The notes: a model not told the origin generated them from the letters alone. A stretch of 64,000 nt of DNA from Paracentrotus lividus (GCA_940671915.1 CALNVZ010003434.1:28998704-29062703); one strand, 5' to 3'; shown: positions 1 through 11,815, numbered from the stretch's first letter. Made by a program: numbers and translations.

Positions 1-682
1 ACTTCATTCTGGTGTTTAAACTTGTGCTGACATGAAATAACATATTTATTGCCAATATTCAATGATGTGTTATAAATTTTGGCCTTTAATTGGTACAATG
101 TATCAAGGTAACAATAATGTCAAATCATTAATAAAGACGTCATGTTTAAATAAATATAGCAACAGCTCTTGTACTTGATAAGTTGGCAAGGCAACCAAAC
201 TGCGTATATATGGTGGGTTAAAATTCGGAATCATTTGAAGTTTTTTTATTTTTGTTTTAAGTATTTGCTAAGAAAATAATTAAATTGATACCATTATTTC
301 ATACAGGCATCAGCCCGATATTATCCGTTAGCTAGGCAACACAACTTTGTATATTGTGGGTTAATATTTAGAACTGCTTGTCTGAAGCAAATAGGGTTTT
401 GATTTGAATTTAGACAAGTTGTCACGATATCTCATTTCTTTTTTTAAAGAAGAATTTAATTGAATATTTTTAAAGATTATGTGGATAATCTCAGTGGATT
501 TCACAAATCTACAAAGTTAAAAGCAAATTGGATTTCAGCTTTAGTTATTACTGGATGATATTGTAATTAGAGATATTGACGATCCTATAATCTACATTAC
601 TTGATTGCTTCTGACTTGTTTTTATTTCTGTCTTTTTGTTATGAACCCACTCTCTGTATGTCTTTATGTCAATACATTGGGT
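1..682. other. Intergenic, nothing recognised
   Basis: AT-rich sequence with short poly-T runs. The small open frames here look random. I see no gene, RNA or transposon end. Confidence 0.6.
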
Positions 683-712
683 CCCCCCCCCTCTCTCTCT
701 CTCTCTCTCTCT
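683..712. repeat. C8 + (CT)n microsatellite
   Basis: A run of C is followed directly by about 11 CT dinucleotides. It immediately precedes the foldback element at 720. C-run plus CT-run microsatellites recur through the window (for example 1801-1828 and 25283-25333). Confidence 0.95.
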
Positions 713-719
713 ATAGTAT

Positions 720-1225
720 CGTTCACACAACAAGCCTTAACTCCAAGTTATCCTCGAGAACTTAGTCCTTGAGGATAACTTGGAGTTAATTTGGATTTAA
801 GGCCTGTGTGAACGAACTCGGTGTTTATGTTCTCGAGGACAAGTCGGGTTTTATGTTCTCGACAGATCTAAGGGTGAGGCTCGAAACTCCAAGCGGTGGG
901 TGGTCTCTGATCGTGCGTTTGACCATGTGGACGCGATTTTAACTTGGAGTTTCGCGTTCTCGAGGATAAGAGTAACTTCTTGTAACGGTTAAACTTCCGG
1001 TTCAGTCAAGCGACATAGCCGAATAGTACGTTAAATAGTACGGGGAAATGTATAGTGCACGCTACTGTACCTACAACTTGTAGGCCTACTTCTGGTCATC
1101 TAGCTTCTCGCTTATCCTCGAGGATAAGCACTCCGTGTGAACCTGACTCGAGAACAAGCCGTCAGGGTTTAAATTCTTAAGGATACAATCCTCAAGAACT
1201 AAAACCCTGATGGTCCCGTGTGAAC
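720..1225. mobile_element. Foldback-type MITE, GTTCACAC ends
   Basis: The element starts with GTTCACAC and ends with GTGTGAAC. Each end is itself a hairpin. At 738-786 AACTCCAAGTTATCCTC pairs with its near-perfect complement; at 1162-1210 TCAGGGTTT...AAAACCCTGA folds with an inner ATTCTTAAGGAT/ATCCTCAAGAA stem. CTCGAG-containing motifs (ctcgaggataa, ttctcgagga) recur throughout. There is no coding capacity, so this is a non-autonomous foldback element of unassigned superfamily. The exact boundary is uncertain by a few bases and I could not define a clean target-site duplication. A distantly similar end (TGTTCACACA) is seen at 61881. Confidence 0.7.
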
Positions 1226-3901
1226 ATAGCTATGATCTCTCCAACGTTTATATATCCAACATTGTCTCATCCTGCCTATTACCTTGTTTACATTTTCTCT
1301 TTCTTTTAATGTCATTTCTTTCTTTGATTCTATATTACACTTTTCATTCTTCATTTGCTTATCAGAATTTATCGGTTGCTCTTATTTGGTAAATTTCTTA
1401 GTCCAAACATGCAAATTATTTGAAAATAAATTGGAAGTTGTATAGGTATTCTATTTTAGGAGAATCAAACCTTATGCTTTTCTGATCGACAAACGTCAAT
1501 TCATTTTCTGATAAAGAAGCCTTGTTTTGTTTTTTTCATCAATGGTTTTCACTTTGCCTCATTTCTTATAAAATGTATTTATTTGTCCAATACTCTCCAT
1601 CACTTCTCCTTGACTCTCCCACACCCACCTTGACTTATGATATAAATATAACAATCGTATTCCACCTACACGATAAATCACATTATGCATCAGTTCTTTA
1701 GTTATTATAAGGTTCAGGCATGTAAATGATTTTCTCTTGAAGCCATAATTTTATAACTCATCACCCTGTTTTTCCTGTGTTCTTTACTTCTGTTAACCAT
1801 CCACCCCCCCCCCCTCTCTCTCTCTCTGCCCCCTAGATTATGTTTCAAGTCTTTGTCTACATTTTTATTCATATTCTAACACTAATAAACCACTCATATT
1901 CCTCTGAAGCACTTATTTCTAATCTTAAACTTAATTTAAAATCTTCTTGTTTTTTTATTTACCCATGCTTACTTCATTTCTCGGAATTTGTACTATGTAC
2001 ATGTACTAAATCTGCACAATAATCTTTTCATCATGTTGTGTAATTACCTATAATCTTGAGATTCATGCAAATACCCGGTAATGATCTTTTGAAGCTACAA
2101 TGTCATAATTCCCCTCTCTCTCTCTCTCTCTTCCCTCTTTCCACCCATACTTGTATCACATTGTTTTTCAGTTGCTGTTCTTTATATTTTCCCCAATTGC
2201 AAAATAATTCCTATCTCATTTTGTGTATTTGTCTTGAGGTTCATGTGAATAATAAAGATCTTCAATTTCATTGTTGTTTCTTTGGCATCCATTAAAAAGC
2301 TTATTTTTACAAACGTTCAAATGATAATATATTCAGTAAAAAAATTACATAATCAAATCATTATATTTTGTCTCTCTCTCTCTCTTTCTCCCTCTCTCTC
2401 TCTCTCTAATTAATAATAATAAATAATTAATTTTTTGCCATTAATTGATAATTCATTGCAATGAGGGAGTACAATTAGACTTTAAAAGTAATGGAGAGCC
2501 GATGGAAATATATAATTACACGCAGTACAAGAAAAAAAAATCTTGAATATTGCCTCAAACTTTACCTTTTCCCTGTGGATTAAGAGGTTGTCCACATTAT
2601 ATTATTGTTGTATTTGATTGTGTTGTTGAATGATTAGTTAGGCAGAGTGATTAATTAACCAATTATTGATATCAGTTAAGGACAATTCAGATTAAGCCAT
2701 TTGTGGTATTTATTCGTAATGAATAAATTAATTCAATTTCCTCTATTAACTAGACACCCTAGAAGGACACAAATCTTCTGTGGTAGGGGTGTTGTTATTT
2801 GACCTATAGTATACCGATACAGCATCATTCTGAATAGTGTTGTTGTTAGACAACTAGTGTAAAAACCCTGATATTCACTTGATATGAATTATTAAAAACT
2901 GTCTTAAAATATTACTGCTTGCAGTGGTTATTCATTTCAGCTAGTAAAAACCCAGTACCAGAAATATTAATAATCATTTGATAACCTCATTAGCCTTTCA
3001 AGCCTTATCTTCAAGTGATATAATCTTAAAATTATTTTCTTTGTAAAAACATGCAGTAGGGCGTGTTTTATAAAACCAATGCAAATCATAAAATGCTGGG
3101 TTGAAGACATATTCAATTTGAAGGAATGTTTTCATTTCACACCCCTGACTGGGGTGTGGTTAGTGTCAGGGCTCTAACCCTAACCCTTACCCTAACCCCA
3201 AATGTCATTGGTGTAACCCTATGCATTTTGTACAATTTGCTTGTGTTTCTACAAAATGTTGCCACACATGTCGCCATCTGACCAGCATATTCTTGTCTTT
3301 CTAAATATTCTTGTGGGGGAAGAGAATAAAGTAAGCAATTGAGAATCTATAATAATAAGGGCAAATCCCTCTCTCACGGTTCACTGATTGATGTCTTCTT
3401 GTTGTCTTTCTGAATATTAAGTTAACAAGTTGTGCAGTACAGAGGAGGATGAAAGCAAAAGAGAAGTTGAGGAATATTTTAAAGCCATCTTTAAAGGTGG
3501 TATCTCTCTGAGTGGCAAAATCAAATGTGGGGTTTCGTCAGGTTTGTAATCAAGTTCCCAATCAACATTAAATTATTATATTCTGCACTCAATAATATAG
3601 TGAAATTTCCATCATGGATAACTAATCAGGCTTAATGAGATATCATTAGGCCAGTGATTTAAGCCAGGGTTAGTAGGAACCAGGCATTTCCTCTTCGGTC
3701 TTCACCTTGCGCAAGTTATAACCCAACGAGCTGCTCAAAACCCAAAGACATTTCAACGCTTAGAATTGTCCAACTGGGCAATGATTTCCTGTTTATTTTA
3801 CTCGATTTGCGGCTTCCGTCTACGACTTCCTCCATTTGATAGGCACTGTCAGTGAAGCGAAGATGGTCGACTTGGTGGAATCTCACTTGATCGTAGGCGT
3901 A
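1226..3901. other. Intergenic with CT microsatellites
   Basis: AT-rich, non-coding. It holds CT tracts at 1801-1828, 2111-2130 and 2372-2408 and a small hairpin CACCCC/GGGGTG at 3139-3156. Open frames here (for example 2056-2295) are low-complexity Ser/Leu products of the CT tracts and are not called as genes. Confidence 0.7.
3175..3201. repeat. Short telomere-like (CCCTAA)n tract
   Basis: Four imperfect units of the CTAACC / CCTTACC / CCTAACC type. Other short TTAGGG-like pairs are at 3954-3968 and 32026-32038. They are too short to be a telomere and are best read as interstitial simple repeat. Confidence 0.6.
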
Positions 3902-4028
3902 CCAGGACAACTACCTCCTGGACTATTACCTCCCAGGACAATTATGCCCTGGAATAGGGTTAGGGTTAGATGTAGAGTGAGGGGGAGATTTTTTGCGGGG
4001 GTAGATGTCCAGGGGGTAGTTGTCCTAG
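3902..4028. mobile_element. Small palindromic MITE (CCAGGACAACTACC)
   Basis: The left end CCAGGACAACTACCTCCTGG is mirrored by a right end whose complement reads CTAGGACAACTACCCCCTGG. Sub-units of CCAGGACAA(C/T)T repeat inside the arms, and the centre carries a GGGTTAGGGTTAG stretch. It is about 127 bp with no coding potential. The overlapping open frames on both strands are by-products of the palindrome. Confidence 0.6.
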
Positions 4029-4181
4029 AAGCGATCGTAGGGTAAAAGACTGCATTTTTTTCTCTCTTTTTTTTTTCTTTTCTTTCTCTTTTTTTTTCTT
4101 TTTGCAGAAGACATTTCTTTGTTAAAAAAAAGGCCATCTTCTTGTCGAATCAAACCTAATAAGACACGTCATGAACTAATG

Positions 4182-4503
4182 ATGGCCGTGATAGCTCAGT
4201 AGAGCTTCAGTGTGGTATCCTACCACGGGGAGATCACTGGATTGAAACCAAAATCAGTTTCCCTTTGGTTAGGCAGTTAATCACCAAGTCCTGTGGATAA
4301 AAAATAGGACTTGGGGCAGTAGGTACCCTCGTTACTTAGTTTTAAGCATTGAAGGGCTTCTGTGGCAGTCTGGTATTACAATCAATCATTCAAACTAAAT
4401 AACATATTTAATTGCTTTGTTATTTACCATGTATCATCTGATATATTTGTATCTTGTATTTTTTTATGAATGAAATTTGAATAAATTGAATTGAAAAAAA
4501 AAA
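4182..4503 (+). mobile_element. tRNA-derived SINE
   Basis: The 5' portion resembles a tRNA: an A-box-like TGATAGCTCAGTAGAG at about 4190-4205 and a degenerate B-box-like GGATTGAAACC at about 4238-4248. A tRNA-unrelated body follows, and the 3' end reads GAATAAATTGAATTG followed by an A-rich tract. This is the expected order for a SINE. A diverged fragment of the 3' body (CTTCTGTAGCAGTC then CAATCAACCATTCAA) appears near 4650-4690. It is not a functional tRNA gene because no intact acceptor stem is visible. The partner LINE is unknown. Confidence 0.75.
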
Positions 4504-5371
4504 TTGAAAAACATTATGCTAGAAGGTTTTAGTTAATTACAATGGACAATTTCAAGATTTTTTACAATTTACTGTGAGAAACAACCCACAATCAATATTG
4601 CATTATTTTCATATGAACTGTTGTCTTATCTATCAAATAGCTGCAAAATGAACTGCTTCTGTAGCAGTCATGAAAACAATCAACCATTCAACTTTAATGA
4701 CATTATGCCAGAAAAATAGATTAAACTGCGGTGAGCCCTGATTTATCTATTGTACAAGAAACAAACCAGAATCAGTTTTAGATATGTTTTCTTGAAATGC
4801 CAGTTCATCACCACAGCTCTTAATTGTCTATGAGTTGAATAGTATTCTACATGCAGCTATTGTGCTCAATTACATATGACACATTAGAGTTGATACTGCC
4901 CTCACTGTTTGATGTAGGGAAGCGCTGTGAATGTGAGTGTTTTTTTGTAAATGACAACTTGTAGATTGCAGAAATCCGACACAGAATAGGCTGGTAATAT
5001 GAGTTTGCTGTGATGAAGTAAATTGAATCAATCAAAAAATAAATTGATTCTCACACTTTTATAGAGTATATCTTTTGAATATATTTTTGAATATTCAGAT
5101 CTTATCATTCAAAACTTGATAACTCTGTGGAATTTGTATGTATAAGTTTGCTTATGCTCAGTATTTGCTCAGAGCTAGACAGCTTCAATATCGTCTTCAA
5201 TTGATTTACAGATCTAAGGTGTTGAAAGTTATCGTCATGTTAATGATTCACAGAACTTCACTCCCTTTGGCCCAATTACAGAGCTAAGCTCATGATACTT
5301 TATTGTATCATCATGAATATATTTGTTTTTGTTGCTTATATATCCCCTACCTTGAGGGCTGCCTATCTATA
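4504..5371. other. Intergenic, partial SINE remnant
   Basis: AT-rich. Apart from a degenerate stretch near 4650-4690 similar to the SINE body just upstream, nothing was recognised. Confidence 0.5.
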
Positions 5372-5901
5372 AGGGTGCATTCATGGTAGAAAGAAAAAAA
5401 TTAACAGGAAAATGAAACATGATACAAAATGCAATTACTAAACATAATTAGCAGTGCACCATTCAAGATTGAAAATGTAATGCTGATTACATGCAGATTG
5501 TCTTTAAATTCCCTATCTCTAAAACTAACTTCAGTGCAGGTTGCATTCGCAATGTTCAAAACGCATTTAGATTTTTCTCAAAATGGAGATCTGGGGGGCG
5601 TTTCATGAAAGGATTTGTCAGATAAATTGTCAGGTGTTTTATCTGACAAGTCCTGTTTTATCCGACAGGTACCATGCTAATAATGCATGTCAGCCAATCA
5701 AAATCAAATAATGATGTCAGATCTGAGATCTTTCCGAACAAGAAATGTTGATGAAATGCTCTCCAGTCAGACGTTTAAATTTGCGACCAGGAGTTAATGA
5801 CCATGAACACACCCTTTGTTTGTCTATTAGGTCAGTGTTTTGTAATTACGTTTTGTACCATGTTCCTGTTTAATTTTTTGTTTCAACCCTGAATGCACCC
5901 T
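5372..5901. mobile_element. TIR transposon (GGGTGCATTCA ends), non-autonomous
   Basis: The left end GGGTGCATTCATGGT and the right end, read as its complement GGGTGCATTCAGGGTT, continue as long imperfect TIRs: TACAAAATGCAATTAC on the left against TACAAAACGTAATTAC on the right. A second, left-end copy at 63715-64000 shares the interior. That includes ATTTTTCTC...GGAGATCT before the insertion point and the ACCAGGA...GAACAC...CTTTGTTT stretch after it. Comparing the two shows that positions 5593-5764 are a later insertion in this copy. No transposase is encoded; superfamily unassigned. Confidence 0.75.
5593..5764. mobile_element. GGGGGCGTTTCATGAAA-family MITE nested in older TE
   Basis: It begins GGGGGCGTTTCATGAAAGG and ends with the degraded complement GATGAAATGCTCTCC. 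Inside are TTTATC(C/T)GACA motifs and a CAGCCAATCA stretch also found in the copies at 40203 and 57983. It interrupts the GGGTGCATTCA element, so it arrived later. No coding potential. Confidence 0.75.
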
Positions 5902-7012
5902 GACAGAGAATGATTTGCAGAAATGGGCAGACCTGTATCACGATTTAATCAGTGTCCGTTGACACCAGCAGAGAATTAGAGCAGACAGGGCCCAAGATCA
6001 ACTTCCGTTTGCTGAAATTAGATTAATGTTGAGCTTCTTTACTATGTTGCTTCAACTCTTGAACTTCATATACCTCACTCACACCAGGGGCTGTTTCGCC
6101 AAGTTGTTCATAGGTGGTGTATATAAACTGGGTTATTGACACAAAGCGACTACAGACTGGGTTTGGGATTAGTTTGCCAGTGTAACAGGGGCATTAGTTT
6201 TATTCTCTGAGAAGTGGGTAAATGAGGTGAAAGAAGAGATAGGCAAAGAGATAGATACAGAGATAGAAAGAATAGAAGCAAAATGGTGACAAATGGAGAA
6301 AAATATTGACGCAAAGAGACATTACCTAGGAAGATAGATTGACAGAGAGGTAGATATATTGAGATAGAGGGTGGGAGAGAGAGAGAAAGAAAGTGAGAGG
6401 GAATGAGATGGAGAGTGAGAGATATGCATTGAAGGTAGAGAGAGAAAGAGAGAAAGAGATTGAGAGGTGGCTCGCATCATCATGTAGCTCTTCTTATAAT
6501 ATTAAAACTTGGGCAATAGGTTTGGCCTCCCGTTTCATCCCTTGCCTATTATTATTAGAACCAAGGGACTTTAATATGCAGTATGATGATACAGAACTGA
6601 GAAAATGCAGCATTCAAATGATTTAGTAATGATTTTCTTATATTGTTTTGTATTATCAAGAGGTATCATCTAATACCTCCTTGGGAATATCTGCCATTAT
6701 CTTCCTTGACCATACTAAAGTACTGTCTGTTAGGTTTGCAGGAAAGGTGGGGTAGAGAAGGTTACCTAGGGGGGACAAGAATAGGATGAGGAGTGGAGAT
6801 GGGGACTGTGGAATGGGACACACCGGAAAAGGGAGTGGATATGGATAGATACTGTGTAGGGAGTTGAAGGGGGGCGTCTATCAGACAACAAAAAGAGGAG
6901 GGGGAGAGTTACTGCATTGGGAAATGGACCGATTTTGAAGGAGAGCTCGAGGTATAGGGATGGTCAATGTGTTTGAACATATCACAATGGTTGTTTTACA
7001 TTTGAATTTAGT
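5902..7012. other. Intergenic with GA-rich stretch
   Basis: A purine-rich segment of degenerate GAGA/GATA repeats spans about 6240-6470 and is densest at 6367-6465. The rest is unremarkable AT-rich DNA. The open frame at 6393-6626 is low-complexity and not credible as a gene. Confidence 0.6.
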
Positions 7013-7215
7013 TACTGTATAAGCCAATATTTTCGCGTCCAGATATTTTCGCGATTTTGGACTAGTTGGGGAAATTCGCGGGAGCAAAATTTCGCGATTT
7101 TGGTGATGACTTCATTACTATAAATAGCCTTGTACTAACGTGGAAATTTTCGCGACGACCAACTCGCGAAATTCGCGAAAATAAAGTCATCGCGAAAATA
7201 ACCACTTATACTGTA
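7013..7215. mobile_element. TACTGTATAAG MITE with TTTTCGCG repeats
   Basis: The left end TACTGTATAAG is mirrored by CTTATACTGTA on the right. The body is packed with TTTTCGCGA / TCGCGAAAA motifs in inverted orientation. A larger member of the same family, with better-matched ends, lies at 38513-38943. It is about 203 bp and non-coding. The flanking TA is compatible with a TA-target element, but that is inference. Confidence 0.75.
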
Positions 7216-8741
7216 CATGAAACAAGAGGGGTATAAAACATACAAGTATAAGAGGAAAGTGAACGAGGAGAATAATAGGTAAAGGTCTTAAAGGGATGCA
7301 GTAACATTGAGCGAGAATTCAAATCTTAATTGAAAAAGCTCATTTTGCCAACATGATTATAAACATATAGGTCTGTCTGGAATCCCCTGAAATTTACAAA
7401 CGACTTATATTACTTGCTTAAATATCCAGATATCTTTGATTTCATACCCTGATTTTCAAACCCATTTGCAAATGCCTTTTAAACAGTATCCTTCCGCCGC
7501 AGCTCAGAACGTATAGCGTATTTTGGGTTATGAAGTCCCCACACTCAGCCTGTTGAGCAAGACTCTCTCTTCCTTTTCTCTCTCTCTCTCTCTCTCTTCC
7601 TTTTAATCTCTCTCTTCCTTTTAATCTCTCTCTTTTGCTTTTCTCTCTCTCTCTTCTCTCTCTTTCATCCCTCTTCCTTTGTTATATTTTCTTTCTCTAT
7701 GTCATCCAATCTCTCTGTCTGTACCTCTCTCCATGATTCCTCACTGAACTTTTGTCAATGTAAACATTTTTGAGTTTGTCTCTTTCAACTCCTTGTCAAC
7801 CCTCCCCATTCTCGCCCCACCCCACCCCCCAATCCTCTCTCAGCCCCCCCCCCTTCCCATCTTTCCTTATCCCCCACCCCATTCTTTGCCCTCCATATTT
7901 CACTATTTTACCAGCTCCTGGAAGTAAAACGACAAACCCAATATACCTTGTTTGCGGCAATCATACCCATTGGCCATGTTATTTAATCATACTCACAATG
8001 AAAATGGCATAGCTCCCTCACATGTCCACGTTATCATGATCAAACCTCCACTCTCCATCCTCTCGATTTCTCTAGATATTTCTTCTTTCTATCTTTCTTC
8101 TTTATCTGTTCTCTCTCGTCATCTTCACTCTCTCTCTCTCTCTCTCCCTCTCTCTTTTTCTCTCTCTATCTCTCTTTCTCTCTTTTTTTCATCCCTTTTC
8201 CTCTGTCCTCCTCTCTCTCTCTCCCCCCTCTCCTCCCCACTATTCCTCACTGAACATTTTTGTCATGTTAAATATTTTTGTGTAGGTCTCTTCCAACTCC
8301 TTGTCAGCCCTCCTCCATTCTCGCCCCACCCTCATTCTTGCCCCACCCCTCCCTATACCCACCCCCTTGACATCCATGTTCAGAAAAAAATGACAAACCC
8401 ATTATACCTTGTTTGCAGCTATTATGTTCATAGGCCATGATATTCAATCATACTCAAAATCAAAATTGAATAGCTCCCTCTCGTTTTGATAGGCATTTAA
8501 AAAAATAGTTTCATTTTCTCGGAAAGATAACCAGTATCCAGGTTGTTACATAAGCAGACCCAAGCTGCTTTGAAGTGTGTCGTATACATAGCTTACATTT
8601 TTTTTCACCTCCTGTCTTTTTGGTAGATCCTGTAACTTGGAGGACTTTTTTTGCATGAATTATGAATTATTTTCAATGTCATTTTAAATATGTGTATTAT
8701 TATGATGACAAGGGGACATTAAACCTCACAACAGGATGTAA
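7216..8741. other. Pyrimidine-rich intergenic region
   Basis: Long CT-rich tracts (7562-7680 and about 8060-8240) are separated by C-rich stretches. A direct duplication is visible: segments around 7750-7985 and 8245-8445 share TTTTGTCA(A/T)GT, CAACTCCTTGTCA, CCCATTATACCTTGTTTG-like and GGCCATG blocks. The duplicated unit is therefore roughly 490 bp including the CT tract. The 80- and 162-codon open frames here are low-complexity Ser/Leu/Pro and are not called. Confidence 0.6.
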
Positions 8742-10279
8742 TATACAGTGCGTCCCAGAAAAAAGTGAAACCCAGATGGTCAGTCAATTTTTTTAGGTGA
8801 AAACTCACAATACATAAAATATAAAAGGTGTCATTTTAAAGTTCATTTTTTCTTCTTTCTTTTGACATGCAATACGATATCAAAGACCAATGCATGGATG
8901 AACATTCTAAGTTTGAAATTTTAATGTGAACTTTAAATTGCACATACATGTATCAGAGCTATTAGAGAACCTTACTGGATCCTTGTACATTGAGAGTGAG
9001 TTGATGAAACAAACATCATGAAGAAATTCTAATGAACCATCCTTTTTTACAGCTAAACCATTGTACTTGTCAGCTTATTCTGCGCAAATTAATTTTGACC
9101 ATTCAATTTCAAATTCTTTTTGGTCATCTACATGGCTCTTTAGTTTTGCTGAACTTAGAGTGGTGCACTTAACAGTTCATGAATTGTTTGTAATAAAATT
9201 ACCAACCGCCTGGGGGGCGTTTCACGAAACCATGGACAAGTTAGTCATATCTTTATCCGCCAACCACGTAGTTAGCTCCAATCTTACTAAGTCGGTTACA
9301 CGAAGCTTTTCCAAGTTAGACAATTTGTGATATCGATATTATCAGAGATGATGTAATCGAGGAATAGCCTTAATCACGGTTCCGCTGATATTTAGAAATT
9401 ATGTTTTAGAAAAAAATCAATATTATCGAAAATTGACGTGATGAAATCTGTCAAAAACAGTATGAAAACTCATAGCATTATGTAAAATGTATAAAAATTT
9501 GTTTTAAAATACACCCAGTCACTTACTGCATATATTTAGGTGTCGATCATGAAATTAATAACACCACGTCGGAACATGAGACGGGTACCCCCGCATGTGC
9601 TAATTTGATAGTTTCGTAAAACAGACTATGGAAAAAATATGCTAGCTGAAAATGGAGCTAGATTGAGGTTTTTCCTCTATTTTTTGTTCGCTGACAAAAA
9701 TAAATCAAGAATACATTACAAATTTTTAAAATATTTATTCAAAACTACTTATTAAAATATTTTGGGACTAATCAAATCAATTTTACTACCAATGTAGTCT
9801 TTACGGGTCTCTTTATGTAGCTTTATGGTAGGCTAAACGATGATTATAAATTTACCCAATATTATTTCTTGATTGGATATATTTACTCCATATTATTTCT
9901 TGATTGGATATAAAAAGCACTCGATCATTAACAACCATTTATTTTCTGCATTTTAGACCAAGATCAAGAGGTTGTCACATTTTATATGAACATAAATGAG
10001 AAAATCAAGATTGCCGCGGCAAATACAATTCGCCTAAACCGATCGCTTCCCATAAATTGCGTTTGATTGACGTGTAAGCGCTATCCAAAAGATATGACAG
10101 GTCCGGAGCTGTCATAAGTATTTAGTCAGCTTGTTGTCCACGGTCTTGTCAGAGAGGGCTTCGTGGAACCCGCTTGTGGACAAGTTGTTCACTATCTCCG
10201 ATTTAGTCAAGAAGTTAGACTTATGACGGTTTCGTGAAACGCCCCCCTGGGTTCCGCTTTATGTGGGACACACAATATA
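8742..10279. mobile_element. mariner/Tc1-like TIR element, split by a nested insertion
   Basis: The left TIR TACAGTGCGTCCCAGAAAAA continues AGTGAAACCC. The right end at 10249-10279 reads GGGTTCCGCTTTATGTGGGA then CACACAATATA, the imperfect complement. Both ends sit at TA dinucleotides, as expected for Tc1/mariner-type insertion. The 9212-10247 element lies immediately inside the right TIR, so the original element was only about 500 bp. No transposase frame was found in 8770-9211. Confidence 0.7.
9212..10247. mobile_element. GGGGGCGTTTCACGAAAC-ended element, ~1 kb, nested
   Basis: TIRs are GGGGGGCGTTTCACGAAACC on the left and its complement GGTTTCGTGAAACGCCCCCC on the right. A CTG triplet flanks both sides, consistent with a 3-bp target duplication. 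Subterminal regions repeat GGACAAGTT(A/G)GT and CTT(A/G)TGAC motifs. The interior has a short tandem duplication (TATTATTTCTTGATTGGATA twice, about 9860-9912). At about 1036 bp it is the longest member of this terminus family in the window, but no transposase-like frame is visible. It sits inside the mariner-like element. Confidence 0.8.
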
Positions 10280-10559
10280 CAGCCGGTCATGCGATGCCCT
10301 TGGTTCAATCAAGTTGCTGTGCTTCTAATGAACCCAGCTAGGGTTATTTGGGAGAGGTGTGGTGCCCCAGTACCCTCTTGTCATTCGGACAATTTCAGCA
10401 ATGTTTTTAATCCAGAAATTTATAACAAGAAGTACATGTTGCAAGATTGTTACCCTTATTTCACAATTATAGATCCTCTCCTCTAAAGATGATCTGTATC
10501 AAATCTAGTCTTGCTCGTTATGAAGAGAAGTTGAAGACATAAAAATTTCCAGATTACTC

Positions 10560-10813
10560 TTAACCCTTAGCTTGCCACGGACACGTTTTCGTGCAATTGT
10601 ACTTATTATCTATACAATCGTAATAATTCATTTTCTCTTGATTGCTTGCAGTATAGACTGAGCAAATAGCAGAGTTGATTGTACTGTGTCTGTGGATTGA
10701 TTTCTAATCATTCACATCAAGCAAGACTATTTCATACCATTTTAAAAGATTTTAATTTTTTTATTTAAATTTTTAATTTTTTTTTTAAAGGATTTTGGCA
10801 TGTTAAGAGTTAA
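10560..10813. mobile_element. TTAA-flanked MITE, piggyBac-like
   Basis: Ends are TTAACCCTTAGCTTGCC and, on the right read as complement, TTAACTCTTAACATGCC. The TTAA at each end fits the TTAA target specificity of piggyBac/Kolobok-type transposons, and the CCCTTA start is piggyBac-like. It is 254 bp and non-coding. A second TTAACCCTTTAGC-ended element is at 47235-47520. Confidence 0.6.
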
Positions 10814-11280
10814 TGCACATATCCATATCTCACTTGAGGACGGTTCTAATGCAGTAATTGTTTTCTATCAAAACACTTTTACAATTGAATTTATCAGAAA
10901 CAAATGATAAAATTAACTAGAAAAAAAAACATGTATAAGCGGTAAATGCACATTAATTTTCAAAGCCGAAAAGTCCATGAAATTAAATCTTATTTTCATT
11001 CAATACTTTATAGAAAATGTTCAAAATTGCTGTACTTGGCAAAATTATATTTATTTAAAAAAGAAAACGGTAGTTCACAGGATATTAGGTACATTGTACT
11101 TGTTACTTTTAAAGGTGTCATTGTAGTGGATGATCTCTAGGCTAAGGATCACAAGGTATTTATTTTTGTAAATATAACATTATAATTTCTTAAATACGTC
11201 ATAATATAAACGTAATGTAAGAACACACATTTTTGATAAACTCCCACTAAATCATGTTGTAGTTTAATAATGTTCACTGT

Positions 11281-11815
11281 CTCAGGGTCTGTCCAACTTA
11301 AGTCCAGCATCAAGAGACAAGCTTACTTTGACCTGATGAATGCTTCATTGTTTGAGCAATTGTCAGCATCATCATCGAGATAAGTTGATACTGCTTTTAG
11401 CCGTTGAATGCTTCAGTGTCTTTGGGACTGTCCAACTAATATTGTCAAGAATCATTAGACAAGCTTGCTTTGAGCCGATGAATAATACTTCACTGTCTCT
11501 GCAACTGTGCAACTGTAGTTCAGCATCATGAGATAAGTTGATACTGCTTTTAACAGCTTTAGTCGTGTATTACAGACTGTCCAACTATAGTTCAGCAAAC
11601 TGTCCAACTATAGTCTAGCATCATGTGACAAGCCCACTCTGCTTTTAGCTATTGAATGCTTCAGTACCTTTGGGACTGTCCAACTATATAGTCAAGAATC
11701 ATGATACGAGCTTGCTTTTAGCAGATGAATGCTTCAGTATATGAGCAACTGACCAACTATAGTACAGCATCATGAGACAAACTGACTCTGCTTTTAGTCG
11801 ATGACTGCTTCAGTA
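11281..11815 (-). repeat. ~74-bp minisatellite spanning the GPCR 1 stop codon
   Basis: About seven degenerate units, anchored by GATGAATGCTTCA-like motifs at about 11336, 11403, 11477, 11550, 11650, 11724 and 11800. The most upstream unit (minus-strand sense) encodes the receptor C-terminus. Two further units still read as related peptides ending in a stop: 11608-11670 encodes KVLKHSIAKSRVGLSHDARL and 11699-11740 encodes ILKHSSAKSKLVS, against ILKQSSTKSRVSLSHDAVL in the gene. The array would form the start of the 3' UTR. Confidence 0.85.

Noticed and set aside
3175-3201. Telomere or chromosome end
   Set aside because: Only about four imperfect units, embedded in ordinary sequence on both sides.
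7952-8440. 162-codon open frame
   Set aside because: Spans a CT tract and C-rich DNA, with low-complexity Ser/Leu/Pro content and no recognised domain.
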